From contig CM034392.1 in assembly GCA_019925095.2 (NCBI GenBank), positions 21,992,387 through 22,056,386 on the forward strand: DNA of 64,000 nucleotides, in the 5' to 3' direction. The stretch is from Dendrolimus kikuchii (lineage: Eukaryota > Arthropoda > Insecta > Lepidoptera > Lasiocampidae). How positions within the stretch are numbered: the stretch's first letter is position 1; each line of letters begins with the position of its first letter. This document shows positions 10,630 to 21,494 of the stretch, piece after piece. The position numbers and the translations under genes were made by a program. The notes beneath the pieces are model-generated. The model ran no database searches, was not told where the DNA came from, and worked only from the letters and a program-made list of their open reading frames with translations.

Positions 10630-10874
10630 GCTTTATTTATTTCTTAACTTCTTACTAAAACGCTAAATATTTTTCTTATCCCTAACTCAAGCTTTATATA
10701 TTTCTTAACTTCTTACTAAAACGCTAAATATTTTTCTTATCCCTAACTCAAGCTTTATATATTTCTTAACTTCTTACTAAAACGCTATATATTTTTCTTA
10801 TCCCTAACTCAAGCTTTATATATTTCTTAACTTCTTACTAAAACGCTAAATATTTTTCTTATCCCTAACTCAAG
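10630..10874. repeat. 61-bp minisatellite, 4 copies
   Basis: The unit GCTTTATATATTTCTTAACT... to CCCTAACTCAA repeats four times with nearly no divergence. The first unit has TTTATTTATT where the others have TTTATATATT, and one has CTATAT for CTAAAT. Confidence 0.95.
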
Positions 10875-10912
10875 GAATCGAGTATGACATTCAAATCACT
10901 TCATGCTTTTTT

Positions 10913-11046
10913 ATTTTACGGGTTGTCTGGAAGAGATCGCTTTTTAGCGATAAGACCGCCCATTGTGCACATTTAGAATAGTTTTAGGCTATAAGATTTT
11001 CTGTTTTCTGTAATGGTGTACAATAAAGTGTTATCTATCTATCTAT
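10913..11046 (+). mobile_element. LINE family H 3' tail (hairpin tail)
   Basis: GGGTTGTCTGGAAGAGATCG, then CTTTTTAGCGATAAGACCGCC forms the ATCGC/GCGAT stem-loop. It ends GTACAATAAAGTGTTATC plus an ATCT tandem tail. The same tail occurs at 15928, 27245 and 62760, and inverted at 12346 and inside 35834-36554. It is a 3' UTR only. Confidence 0.8.
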
Positions 11047-11099
11047 CATTTTATCATCTTACACAGCTTTGCAACCCTTTAAATTTTAATTTTAACGGT

Positions 11100-11335
11100 A
11101 TGTAGTTGAGCGGTCTAAGTCTTAGCCGGCTGAACTCGCTTGAATGCAGAGGCTTCGAGTTCGTTTCCTGGTACGGTAAATTTCGAAAACGAACTTTCTG
11201 TTATTTGCTTTGGTCTGGGTGTCCAGAATCGGCCGCAGAGTGATTGGTTGTATATCACCCATAATACAAGCGTAACTTGGGTAGCTTGGGGATATACAAT
11301 GTGTGTTTTTGTCTGCCGATTATTGTCTCTACAGG
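11100..11335 (+). mobile_element. tRNA-derived SINE, family S2
   Basis: The tRNA-like head (GTAGTTGAGCGGTCTAAG A-box region; TTCGAGTTCGTTTCCTGG B box) is followed by the S2 body (GGTCTGGGTGTCCAGAATCG, CATAATACAAGCGTAACTTG, GGGGATATACAATGTGTG). It abuts a family G repeat at 11336. Confidence 0.75.
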
Positions 11336-11760
11336 TTACGGGCTATAAAATTGGCCCGGACTTTTGGAGGGCTTGCATCAGGCCCTGTCTACACCATATA
11401 ATAATGCACCCAAGGACAAGCCCCGGCCAGTGTAGAACCATTGTCGGAAATGAGAACAAAAAGTACCGAGATCTGCCCATCGTAATGTTCGAGGAACATA
11501 GAAAAATGGGCAGACGGTGACTCGCCACTCCCGGCATGGGCCCCTAAAAATACCATAGAAGACAACGGAGAAAAAGGGCAACATGGGTGTGAGTGGCTAG
11601 AGGTGGGCTGCAGATTCACCGAAGTTGCTTCCGACGTTATGCCATTTATCACTTCCACCCCTGGAGCTTGAGTCTTAGTCTCAACTCTAGCGATCTCCAC
11701 TCAGTGCTGGCTGGCAAAGGCAAGCACGAAGGCGGGCCTCGCTGCCGATTACTATTATTA
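11336..11760 (-). mobile_element. repeat family G (unclassified, possibly LINE 3' region)
   Basis: Three copies occur in the window (here, 22040-22352, 45573-46045), sharing GGCCCGGACTTTTGG, ATGCACCCAAGGACAAGCCC, GGCAGACGGTGACTCGCCAC and CGACGTTA-CC-TTTATCACTTC. A minus frame (11389-11700) is open, and conserved segments such as LAGACPWVHYYMV appear in all copies, but this may reflect DNA rather than protein conservation. The left boundary is next to ATTATT sequence, as in the other copies. An internal ~115-bp part present in 45573-46045 is deleted. Confidence 0.65.
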
Positions 11761-12130
11761 TAAATTCCGTACGAGTATATGTAGCTAGTCATAACGTCAT
11801 ATTCATAACTAGGACGAATCATTTATTTAATTGAAACTCCTATATAGACGGGGGGTCTTAGGATTTTTCTATCACGAAATAGTGTTACGCCCGGGTGGAG
11901 GAGCGGCATAGATTTAGACTAGGCGTGATGAGAGGCGGCATAATTTTAGAGTAGACTGTGGATGCGTTTTTAGGTACCGGATCGAAATCAGTTTTTTTGT
12001 TTAATAAAATTAAATATGTTTAAATAAAAAATGTATTCATTAAAATGTACCTAACCTAACCAAATCATAATTTGCGGTAAACCTACGAAAAATCGTAATG
12101 TGTGCTGGGACACATAGTAGAAGTGAAACT
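11761..12130. other. no gene seen
   Basis: Unassigned; GTTACGCCCGGGTGGAGG at ~11883 stands out as GC-rich but was not recognised. Confidence 0.35.
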
Positions 12131-12134
12131 TCAA

Positions 12135-12300
12135 CGGATAAGTGGAAAAACGACTCGCAACAAAATTTTAACTTGAAGTTTTACGAGCAGGTTTTCAAAT
12201 TGGACAAGTACATTAACAATCTGCCCGAAAACTTCAAATTAAAATTTGGTTGCGATTCGTTTTGGCACTTGTCCGTTGCCATTCGTTTTTCCACTTGACA
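12135..12300. mobile_element. short MITE with ~50-bp inverted arms
   Basis: The left arm GATAAGTGGAAAAACGACTC... to AACTTGAAGTTTTAC complements the right arm GAAAACTTCAAATTAAAATT... to CGTTTTTCCACTTGAC. The frame across it is a by-product of the palindrome. Confidence 0.7.
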
Positions 12301-12345
12301 AAAAATAAACTTACAGACTGAAGCGATGTCTAATTATGCAAAAAG

Positions 12346-12388
12346 AGCGGTCTTATCGCTAAAAAGTAATCTCTTCCAGACAACCCCA
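12346..12388 (-). mobile_element. LINE family H tail fragment
   Basis: GCGGTCTTATCGCTAAAAAG and CTCTTCCAGACAACCCC are the reverse complement of the hairpin tail at 10913. Confidence 0.7.
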
Positions 12389-12490
12389 GGAATGATATTG
12401 AATGAAGTATAATAATTTCATTCGTGATATTATAAAAATACAACAATATTACGGTATTTCAGCGCGTCTGCTCTTTTGTACGTAAATATT

Positions 12491-12994
12491 TTTTTCAACA
12501 CACTTGCTCATAAAGTGGCTTTATGGTCACCGCAATTAGGCACAGAATGACACCCATTATCAAACTGTGAGTAAAAAACATTATAACTCACTAGTGAGTT
12601 ATAGATTTTTTTTTTTAATTTTATTGGTTGAGTTGCTTTGTTCTTAAAAAAGTTTTTATTCAAAAATAAAAGATCGTGTTCTATAGAACAAATAAATTAA
12701 TGTTCCTATTGCTTGCTCATTTCATGCAACTTCTTATTTAAATAGATAATTTTAACTCGTACGTGTTTAATAAATAAAACTTTCACTCATATATAACTTT
12801 TTTTTATCTACTAAATAAAATGAGTTTTTGTTGTTATTTTATTCACAAGTGTGTTGAAAAACGTCGTATGATACACGTGTGTATTGATGATTACCGTCCT
12901 CGGCTCTCTTAAGACCCTCGCCTACGGCTCGAGTCTCAATGGCGCCTCGGCGGTAATCACCAATGTTACACACTAGTACCATAATGTACTATTA
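12491..12994. mobile_element. composite inverted-repeat element, copy 1
   Basis: A 16-bp TIR, TTTTTCAACACACTTG, lies at 12491 and inverted at ~12846-12862, around an AT-rich core. A further 130 bp follow (ATACACGTGTGTAT palindrome; GATTACCG...CGGTAATC hairpin). The whole ~500 bp recurs almost identically at 51451-51944 with unrelated flanks, so both parts travel together. Confidence 0.8.
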
Positions 12995-12999
12995 GCACC

Positions 13000-13216
13000 G
13001 TGAAATCTGGCAACTTAACCAATGGTTGTCAATTTTGCCATTATAGGTTTTCGTTTGTTACTATTACCTCTCACAAAATCTCTTTTTTGAGCAAATAACG
13101 TCACGTATGAGTCATATACTCAAAAAAGACATTTTGTGAGAAGTAATAGTAATCTTGTAAACGAAAACATAATAGCAAAATTGACAACCACTGGTTAAGT
13201 TGCCAGATTTCACGGA
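13000..13216. mobile_element. hairpin MITE with ~90-bp arms
   Basis: The arms 13000-13092 and 13127-13214 are near-perfect complements (GTGAAATCTGGCAACTTAAC ... GTTAAGTTGCCAGATTTCAC) around a ~35-nt loop. It is non-coding. It sits 6 bp after the composite element. No clear TSD. Confidence 0.85.
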
Positions 13217-13440
13217 ATTGATTATAACACGTGTAACACGTCCACTCAATAATTATGTGTTTCCTATACAAATTTTTATCTTGCTCTACTTCACCGTCTT
13301 CAAAAAGAAAGAAAGAAAAAATGTTCATTTAGGACAAGATAAAAAAGGAGATAAAAGAAGACTTCGTAATTATTCTTGAGTCAAAAGTTAGACATGCAAG
13401 GTTTGTGATTATTCAAAAACTTTTAAATCACGTTTGTACA

Positions 13441-14060
13441 TGTAGGAATCATATTTGTTATTATAAAGTAACCATATGACGGAAGTAGTCAATAACCGGA
13501 TAGAGTATTCTTTCACGTAGTAATCGGAAGTCGTATAACCGGATGTCAACGTAGAAGCATTTATTATTAAGCAAACGGATATCGGAAATGGAGTAACTGG
13601 ATGTTGCGTATGGCGGAATTTGGTTTTATGAAGGAAGTGGAACTGAAGTGGCGCCACAGCATTACCGGATGGTGCCACTGCGGCGCGCTACGAGGACTTT
13701 ATAAATACTGGGTGTTTGAGCAGAGGAGGGGCAGTCATAAACCGACAGTCTACGAGTCTACAACCAAGTCTACGACCGACAGTCTGCATTGACAGTCTTG
13801 GACGAGGAGCACATAATATAATGTGATCGATAATCACTGCTTGATAATCGCGGTGTTCTTGGAGGGCAAATTGCTACTCGACACCTGACAAGCGTGGATG
13901 CAACTTTTGAAGTTGTCCTAATATTTCTGTGTATTATTGTGCAATATTTAATATCGTAATTGTGATAATTCTAGAGTAATAAACTTTGATTATAATATTT
14001 CAGATTATTATTGTGTTATTCTCGGAGCGTTATTCGTTCGCTCCCGGCGTGAACCCGACA
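13441..14060 (+). mobile_element. solo LTR, 620 bp, 4-bp TSD TACA
   Basis: It begins TGTAGG and ends CCCGACA, flanked by TACA at 13437-13440 and 14061-14064. Inside, TATAAATA lies at 13700 with a possible initiator about 30 bp downstream, and AATAAA at 13978-13983, giving a U3-R-U5 layout. No primer-binding site or internal gene follows. A 4-bp TSD suggests Ty3/gypsy; a 5-bp class (BEL/Pao) is less likely. Confidence 0.6.
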
Positions 14061-14064
14061 TACA

Positions 14065-15371
14065 TATTAAACATACAAACACATGTCTTACAATTTCGTA
14101 AAATATGTATATACAACCAAAAATATGAGCCTGGATTAATGTATACCGAAATATAATAAAACATTCCATGTGACGTGATAGGTCGGGATTAATGTCCAAT
14201 TTTGGGTTTCAAACATTTTTCTGCGAACATTGTTAGTTTAGTAATCCATCAAGAGTTTCGACATCACGATTTGACTTGTAAACTTGTTTTAATGCATATT
14301 TGCCAATAAGAATTAGTTTTTGCTTACTTAATTCCAATAAACTTTTCTCACGCTTATTATTTCAATATCGTAGTAAATAGAAAAGTAATAGGGTAGTTGA
14401 CAATTCAATGAACTGAAAGAAAGGAAGAAAACTTTATTTGAAGAAATAGCGACGTAATTACATGCCTTATGCATTATTATACACAGCATATTTTGAGAAT
14501 TTGTACGCCGCATTTTCAGCAAACAAGGTTTGCACTCAGCATATTTCTGTGCCGGAATTTTATCCGACACAACGCTAATTTTCAGTGCAAACCTTTCTTT
14601 TGGCGTAAGACCAAAAACGACCCAACTGAGGTACTTTTTATCAAACAAATCGCCGAAGCGATCTAGATTTATTACGAATATTGGAAATTATGACGTCATT
14701 ACTATAATGAATTAAATCGCGTATTAATTATAGTTTAAACAGTAATTAAAATTATTTCCATCATGATAATTTAAGGTTATGATGAACATGGTATTTGAAC
14801 GCTCGCTCTTTTATATGAACATTGTTTCAAAATTTATTGTGATATGTGTCAACTTCCCTATTTAATGTCGCTTTTTATACTTTTCCCTCGATTTTTGATA
14901 TTTTATTATTTAAATAACACGGCTAAGTAGACCAAATTTGATAGAAAAAAATCATTCTTAAGAAGTTTGAATTTAGTAACTAAAGGTTAAAAAATATTTT
15001 AGATAATAACACGTCAAAAAGGAGAGACGAATGATTTGTGGCCCTGAGTCATGTCGAACTTAGAATATTTTGGTAAAAGTTACGTTATTTACTGGACGCT
15101 ATCATTCTTAGCTTTTCATTTTTCTTCCATGGTTAAGAGGAAAATTGAAAAAACTCCTTATTGGACTAAAAATCTTTTCCAAACCCTGCAGATATCGTTG
15201 AAAACTTTTTTATTTGAATTTTTGTAATAGACTTGTGGAAGCGTCGAAATGTGTACATAAAATATAAAAAGAATATTGCAGTCTTTATTTGACCCAGTAG
15301 ATATGAAAAGCTTTTGGAATTTTAGTCTTTCCTCCATTTTTTCTGCCCAACTGCCGCCGATTTGGCTTTAT
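14065..15371. other. no gene seen
   Basis: AT-rich, with only short chance frames. Confidence 0.4.
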
Positions 15372-15571
15372 AAGCCGCGCGCAGAGAAGGTTTGCCGATG
15401 ATTACTTACTATTGTTGTATTGTATTACTTACTATTAATGTATATACTTATGCAAAGTATATACAACAATAAATTTGTTGCAACAACTATTTATGTAACT
15501 TTTTTTGTCAACCCTACTGACCATCGTCGCGTGACATCATGAGACTATCGGCAAACCTTCTGCGCACGGGT
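15372..15571. mobile_element. MITE-like element, ~25-bp inverted termini
   Basis: GCGCAGAGAAGGTTTGCCGAT at ~15380 pairs with ATCGGCAAACCTTCTGCGCA at ~15548. The core is AT-rich with ATATAC repeats and no coding. Confidence 0.65.
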
Positions 15572-15927
15572 AATAGTCAGGGCCATGTTAAGCATATTGG
15601 GTGCCGGGGTGCAAAAATAAGCTTGCACTCCCCTTATCAACAATAAAAAATATCATTTATTTTTTATGTTCTTTTTTATGTACGTCACAGTCATTATTCT
15701 CAGAAACTACTAGGTTTATTTGGATGTAGCTACTTGCTATATGGCGCTAGGCATTGGTGTAGTACATTTAACTGAGACTTGATTTTTTTACATGTGTATA
15801 CATAAAGCTGTGTCTGGATTTATGTATGTGTTAAATTTATAACTTAGTGTGTGTATATTTAAATTGTACAGTCCTATCTTTTTTCTGCTCCACCTACATC
15901 GCCAGATTAGTTAAGAATTTCTTTTAA
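15572..15927. other. no gene seen
   Basis: Unassigned sequence. Confidence 0.35.
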
Positions 15928-16056
15928 GCTAGGTGGCCTGGAAGAGATCGCTTTTAGCGATAAGGCCACCTGTTGTTTTGCCAAGAAGTATTGTAATTGT
16001 GCATTTTGTTTTTGTTTATTTTGGTGAGCAATAAAGTGTTATCTATCTATCATATA
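15928..16056 (+). mobile_element. LINE family H 3' tail
   Basis: GGTGGCCTGGAAGAGATCGC, TTTTAGCGATAAGGCCACC (long stem), then GAGCAATAAAGTGTTATC and a short ATCT tail. Confidence 0.8.
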
Positions 16057-16424
16057 TTACATAGTCGTGTGGGGTGTTGTTACTCGTATCTTGACAGACC
16101 ATGATGTTCTTTAATGTCTTTTTTATTGAAGTATTGAAAGCTTGCGCCCTCTTGGTCCTTGCGGTCGGGTACCCCACACCCCTTGCACTCCGGGTAAAGC
16201 TTTGGCCTTAATCTTCCTTTATATTGCAGATAAGCAAACTAGCAGACTGTGCACCTGTTAGAAAATTACCGCTACCCGAAGATATTTTATTTGCGATTTT
16301 TATTAGATGCTTCATGTGATCGGACACTTTTTGGGAACGCAGCAGCAAATGTCATTATTAATATTTTTGCGTCCTTAACTTGTTTTATTTAAATTATTTT
16401 GTTTATGGGAAATGACTTAAATGA
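16057..16424. other. no gene seen
   Basis: Unassigned; the GC-rich stretch CGGTCGGGTACCCCACACCC at ~16165 was not recognised. Confidence 0.35.
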
Positions 16425-16740
16425 CTTTTTTTATTGCAGGAGTTCAGCAGATAGGCAGACGGCCCACTTGATGGAAAGCGGTTACCATCGCCTATGGACA
16501 CATTTGCACCACCAAAGGTGCTACAAATGTGCTGCTGCTCTCTTAAGGGAGACTGGAACCTGGTCACTAATGCCGGAACGCAACATAAGGTTGTTATGAC
16601 GGCATACTCAAGACCATTAGGGTGGTCGCCATCCAGTCTCGCAAATATCCTACCACCTGGCTGTGGGTTGTTTTGTCTCCTCTTACGACAGGCCGCCCGG
16701 CCGCAGGGAATTGAATTCTTTCTCCGTTCCTCCAAGGATA
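16425..16740 (-). mobile_element. family R retroposon, full length
   Basis: From the 5' end at 16740 (TATCC...GGAACGGAG) to the 3' poly(A) at 16425 via GCAATAAA. It is about 316 bp and shares its 5' boundary with seven other copies, which argues for a defined unit rather than random truncation. B-box-like GGTTCCAGTCTCC lies at ~16550 (complement). It has no coding capacity. Confidence 0.85.
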
Positions 16741-17370
16741 AAAAAGTAATTATCAGTATTAAGTAAGATGTCGAAAGTAATTATTATTTTTATCTATCCA
16801 TAATTTGAATTATTTCAATTATTGTGTGTATAATATATACGCTTAATTACCATTAAAATATATGTCCGACAATCGAAAAAAAATCGTAAAACCGTAGATA
16901 AAATAATTACCGTATAATATCTCCTTTTTTTAAGTGGGACTCTCTACATCTAATTCTTTGTGTAAAAAAAAAACAAAACGCTTACACCCGCACATATTAA
17001 ACAAAGTGCTAAAGTTGGACCCTCACTTAAAATAACGAGTTTCCGCCATCGATAAACAAGACCTCTTTCAGTTTATTCCTTTACTTAAACTTTAGCATAT
17101 AAGTTTATCCTCTTAGATCCTTAAGTCTTAAAAATACATAGCGGTCTTTGTTGTGTGAAGCCTTTATTGCGCAATAACTCGGCCATAAAGGACCGTGCGA
17201 AGGTTCTTTTCAGGTCACGGAACGATCATGCTCTTAAAAGGTGACTTGTCACAGGTAATGTGTTGCTGACATTGTGGCTAAGTCACTTAGGTTATATTAT
17301 ATTTGCATACAAACTGCCTACACTAATAGGGGAGCGGACTGTCAAATCAAGTGAGATACTTTTTATAAAC
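16741..17370. other. no gene seen
   Basis: AT-rich spacer between two R copies in the same orientation. Confidence 0.4.
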
Positions 17371-17683
17371 TTTTTTTTTATTGCGGGAGTTCAGTAAATA
17401 GGCAGACGGTCCACTTGATGGAAAGCCGTTATCATCGCCTATGGACATTTGCAACACCAAAGGTGCTACAAATGCGCTGCTGCTCTCTTAAGGTAGACTG
17501 CAACCGAGTCACTAATGCCGGAACACAACTCAAAATTGTTATGGCGACATATTTTAGACCAGGGGTGGCAGCCATCCAGGCGGGCAAATGCACTACCAAC
17601 TGGCTGTGGGTTGTTTTGTTACCTCTTACGACAGGCCGCCCGGCCGCAGGAAATTGTATTCTTTCTCCGTTCCTGCACGGATA
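17371..17683 (-). mobile_element. family R retroposon, full length
   Basis: Same ends as the 16425-16740 copy (CCGTGCAGGAACGG start, CAATAAAA tail). It differs by scattered substitutions, so it is a separate insertion rather than a recent duplication. Confidence 0.85.
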
Positions 17684-17799
17684 AAAACTTACAAAAGGTC
17701 TGTCCGTTTTCTACTGGATACACTTTGAAGAGTGTGTGAAGTTCCATAACTTCACGACTTGGTTCCGCCATCCCCTTTTAATCATCGGACAACCAGACA

Positions 17800-18015
17800 C
17801 ACCGGTTGGCGTGGTATCGTCAAATAGTAGACATACCATAAGTAAGAACTAAACGTTTTGCCTCCATCTTTCTTTTGCGCACGGTTCTCGAGTGGAACAA
17901 TTTGCCGGAGTCTGTATTCCCCGATTCATATAAACCAGTGGACGTCAAGTCACGAGTGAATAGGTATCTACTAGGTAATCGTGCTCCATTCTCGATCGCA
18001 TCTTCACTTAACATC
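17800..18015 (+). pseudogene. LINE ORF2 C-terminal fragment
   Basis: The frame at ~17850-18012 reads FLLRTVLEWNNLPESVFPDS, then YKPVDVKSRVNRYLLG. This is the WN-LP--VF...Y...K-RVN-YL signature found near the C-terminus of several non-LTR ORF2 proteins; compare FLLRTVRIWNELPAVFLP at 29.9 kb. It is truncated at both ends. The clade was not assigned. Confidence 0.6.
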
Positions 18016-18164
18016 AGGTGAGATAGCTGTCAAACTCGAACCTATACTACGAAAAAAAAACATCTTGGCCTCATAGATTGCGTTCCATTATAGCTAGTTA
18101 TAACGTCATAAGCGCATAGATAGACGTAAAAGGAGTCAAATAACGCACTAATATTATAGTTTGA

Positions 18165-18390
18165 TTTTTTTTTATTGCATGAGGTCAGCAGATTGCCCGC
18201 CTACCAGATGGAAAGCGGTTACCATCGCCTATGGATATTTGCAATAAAGGTGCTACATATGAACTGCTGTTCTCTTAAGGGAGACTGGAACCTGGCCACT
18301 AATACCGGAACACAACTCAAGGTTGTTATGGCGGCATACTCTAGACCAGGAGTGGTAGCCATCCAGTCTGACAAATACCCTACCACCTGG
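18165..18390 (-). mobile_element. family R retroposon, short 5' form
   Basis: Poly(A) at 18165 (T9) and 5' end CCAGGTGGTAG at 18390. It lies head to head with the next copy. Confidence 0.85.
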
Positions 18391-18409
18391 TAAGAAAATA
18401 CTAATTCCT

Positions 18410-18678
18410 ACGGCCGGGTGGCTTATCCTAAGAGGAGACAAAACAACCCACAGCCAGGTGGTAGAGCGTTTGACCGACTAGATGGCTACCACCCCTGGTC
18501 TAGAGTATGCCGTCATAACAACCTTGAGTTGTGTTCCAGCATCAGTGGGCAGGTTCCAGTTTCACCTTTAGGGAAGCACATTGGCAGCACCTCTGGTATT
18601 GCTAATGTCCATTGGCGACGGTAACCACTTTCCATCACAGTTGAGCCGTCAGCCTGTCTGCTGTGTAATAAAAAAAAC
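18410..18678 (+). mobile_element. family R retroposon, plus orientation
   Basis: It runs CGGCCGGGTGGCTTATCC... to GTGTAATAAAAAAAA and is more diverged than its neighbour. Together with 18165-18390 it makes an inverted pair with a ~20-bp spacer, able to fold as one long hairpin. Confidence 0.8.
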
Positions 18679-19792
18679 GTCACTAGCTCATAAACTGCAC
18701 TCCGGTCGCATTTCACGAAATATATTATATCGCCTTGTGAGAAGGAGCAATACTCCGAATTATCTACAATGCAATATTGTTGAAGACGTACATTTGTAAG
18801 AGGAATGCGTTCGGACCTGAGCCGACAGAGAAGGGCTAGTAGATGCTCTGGGAATTGATTTGATGGATGTATGTAGGTCTTGTCCAGAGCATTTTGTCGC
18901 AGCCCCTTTCTGCTGCAACTCTTTCAGTTATTGTGCAGATATAAAATGGTAAAAGCGTTGATTTAAAATTAGGTAAAATTATTGAATTAGGTTTAGATAG
19001 GGCTGACATGGTGACATCGTCACTATAAGACCCTAAATAAGATGAAAAAAAATATATGGTCCTCAGAATTTTTAGTTCGTTTTAGTCATTCAAAAATACT
19101 AATGATCAAAATGTGTAGCGGTCGCTTTAACCAAAACGGGATTAGACAGTATGTAGCTAAATATTTAACTGTTGGTAGTTTACTAAAAATCGAGAAAAAA
19201 AGGAGTTATAGTGTTTTTTTTGTTTATATATTAACACAAATATTACTTAACCTAAATTTTATTGTATGATTTAGATACTTATAGAATATATTTCTTTGCA
19301 TATTATAATGCAATCAAACTATATCATTAGTAGTGGGTAAGTAGCTTCATATTTCCGGAAAACAACATACGGAGATAGCTCCCTGTCGAATTTCATTAAA
19401 ATCTGTTTCGCCGTCTAGTAGCAAAGAGGTAACCAACAAACAGACTTACTTTCACATTTAAAATCACTTTATTATCATTTTTTTCTTTTTAATACTCGAT
19501 ACTTTAATTTCTTGATTAAGTACCAATGTAAATAAATTGTAGGGACACACTTGGCGGTCACTGGTGATGCTATTTTGAGCCAGTTGACTTCAGGTTTTCA
19601 AGTGTACACACGTATCCGTCGGCCCATTCTTAAGCGTGAATGTGTGACTGATTACATACTTTTATTTTTTTTAAAGAATTTCAGTTATATACTGTCTTGG
19701 TAGGTGAAGACGGAAATTAGGGCTGCTACATAGAGCACCATAGTAAACGCATACATAAATTAATAATTCCATAACCTTACTTATGTATTTCT
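18679..19792. other. no gene seen; Helitron-like relic ~19330-19460
   Basis: AT-rich. At 19330-19460 ATTTCATTAAAATCTGTTTC and AACAAACAGACTTACTTTCA resemble the interior of lepidopteran Helitrons. A 75-codon frame at 19042 shows no recognisable motif and is probably chance. Confidence 0.4.
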
Positions 19793-20056
19793 ATCCGTGC
19801 AGGAACGGAGAAAGAATACAATTTCCTGCGGCCGGGCGGCCTGTCGTAAGAGGCGACTTAACAACCCACAGCCAGATGGTAGGGCATTTGCCCGACTGGA
19901 TGGCTACCACCCCTGGTCTAAAGTATGTCGCCGTAACAACCTTGAGTTGTATTCCGGCATTAGTGACCAGGTTCCAGTTTCCCTTAAGAGAGTAGCAGCC
20001 GCTTTCCATCAAGTGGGCCGTCTGCCTGTCTGCTGATCTCCTGCAATAAAAAAAAA
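19793..20056 (+). mobile_element. family R retroposon with internal deletion
   Basis: It has the full 5' end (ATCCGTGCAGGAACGG) and a CAATAAAAAAAAA tail. About 55 bp between CTTAAGAG and CCGCTTTCC are missing. Confidence 0.85.
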
Positions 20057-20214
20057 TGTAACAAAATTAACTACAACTATTTTACGGGTCTCACAGAAAT
20101 GCCTATGGCATGGTGGGTACTGAAATTCAGTGGCCGTGTCGGAATAATTATGATACAGCTTTATATTGAGCGTCAACCTCATTTCCCAAATTGGGGCATA
20201 CAACTTTGATTAAT

Positions 20215-20513
20215 TTAATAATATCAGCCGATAAATGTTCTCCACCACTGGGCTCGGGCCTTATAGGGAACGGACAGTATACCCGCCACGCTTGTCCAAG
20301 GCGGCTGGGCAGGTTTGGATACATTGGTTTATCTCTCGATGTGCAAGTTGCATCACGATGTTTTCCTTCGCCATTGTTAGCACGTGGTAATTGTAACAAT
20401 ATGCGCATTAGATCAAAAATTGACTAAGTGTTGCATGCGTTCCGGCCAGGATCAAACCCGCGCCCTCTGAGTTTGAGACGCGTGTGCTAGCCATTACGCT
20501 ATCACGACTTTTG
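20215..20513 (-). mobile_element. tRNA-derived SINE, family S1 (best copy)
   Basis: The minus strand from 20513 starts with a tRNA-like head: A box TAGCGTAATGGCTAGCAC, then GCGCGGGTTTGATCCTGG as B box. The body GGCCGGAACGCATGCAACAC and ACGATG... follows, ending ~20215 in AT-rich sequence. The head lacks complete cloverleaf pairing, so it is a SINE, not a tRNA gene. Confidence 0.75.
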
Positions 20514-20689
20514 TTTATTTACGTCTAATGTTATATCAATTTCATATATTGTGTGTGTCGCCTTCTATAAAAATTCTTCTTCATTCTTTCCGTCTCTTCT
20601 TTATAAAAACATTAGTATGATTGGAGAGGGAAAAATTGAGGTAGTATGTATAATGAAAACTACATTTCAACAGTTTTGAGCGCGGCATT

Positions 20690-21050
20690 TTATTTGAATT
20701 TTGCTTTCGACGTTTCGGCGACTTTTTTTTTTTTTTGTTTTGAGGCGAGGGAAAATGCTTAACCGATTTACGCATAAACTGGGTCGTTGCTAGGGGAACT
20801 ACACGCGTCGGTCGGGGGCGATAACACTGCAGCAATAGTATGCTCTTGGCAGTGCTCCGTCCGCGATCGACGTCACAGAATAGTGTGGAAGAATCCGAGC
20901 GTTGCTACACGAGCTAGCAACCCCCATACCCACTAAAAACCCCCTCCTCCCTGACGACCCTGCGCTTTATTTGTGTTGGAAAGGCTGAGATTTAGAACAT
21001 AGTTACGCCCAGCCGAACATTTCGGCGACTTACGGTAGCCGCGATCAAGG
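20690..21050. repeat. repeat family E, copy 1
   Basis: A long T run followed by GAGGCGAGGGAAAATGCTTA, GGGTCGTTGCTAGGGG and TTAGAACATAGTTACGCCCA. It matches 27866-28110 in order and spacing. GC-rich relative to its neighbours. Resembles T-run/GAGGCGGGAA repeats of noctuid genomes as recalled. Non-coding. Confidence 0.6.
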
Positions 21051-21494
21051 AAGACAAAGATGACTAGTGCCAATGAGTATTGCGAATGTTTTAATTAGCC
21101 TACCCCCAACTTGTTAATTTTAATTATTGTTTAGGGTTGTTACTTACTCTATGGGGTTAGTATGGTTTATATCTTATTATGGTATTCGTGTAAGAAATAT
21201 AAAAAAACGCTTAACATTAAATAGCCTCAGTACACATTTCAATCTGCTAACTAAATCTCGCGTTACCGGTTAACCGATAGCAAAATTGGTTACTAAATCA
21301 ACTGTAAAACATTCACGTACAACGTTGAGCGTGTTTTATCTGAATCATGAATCAAATATTAAATTATGAACGTATGACTTAAAATATGTTTATTGTAAAT
21401 GAGTTCCAAGAATTCGTAATGGCTTAGATGATCGATGTTCATTTGTAGGCTTTTGTTAGAGGGAATATTAATAACTTGTGCTACTATTTTATTT

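Noticed and set aside
10630..10874. Possible CRISPR-like array
   Set aside because: The units are contiguous 61-bp tandem repeats without unique spacers, in a eukaryotic context.
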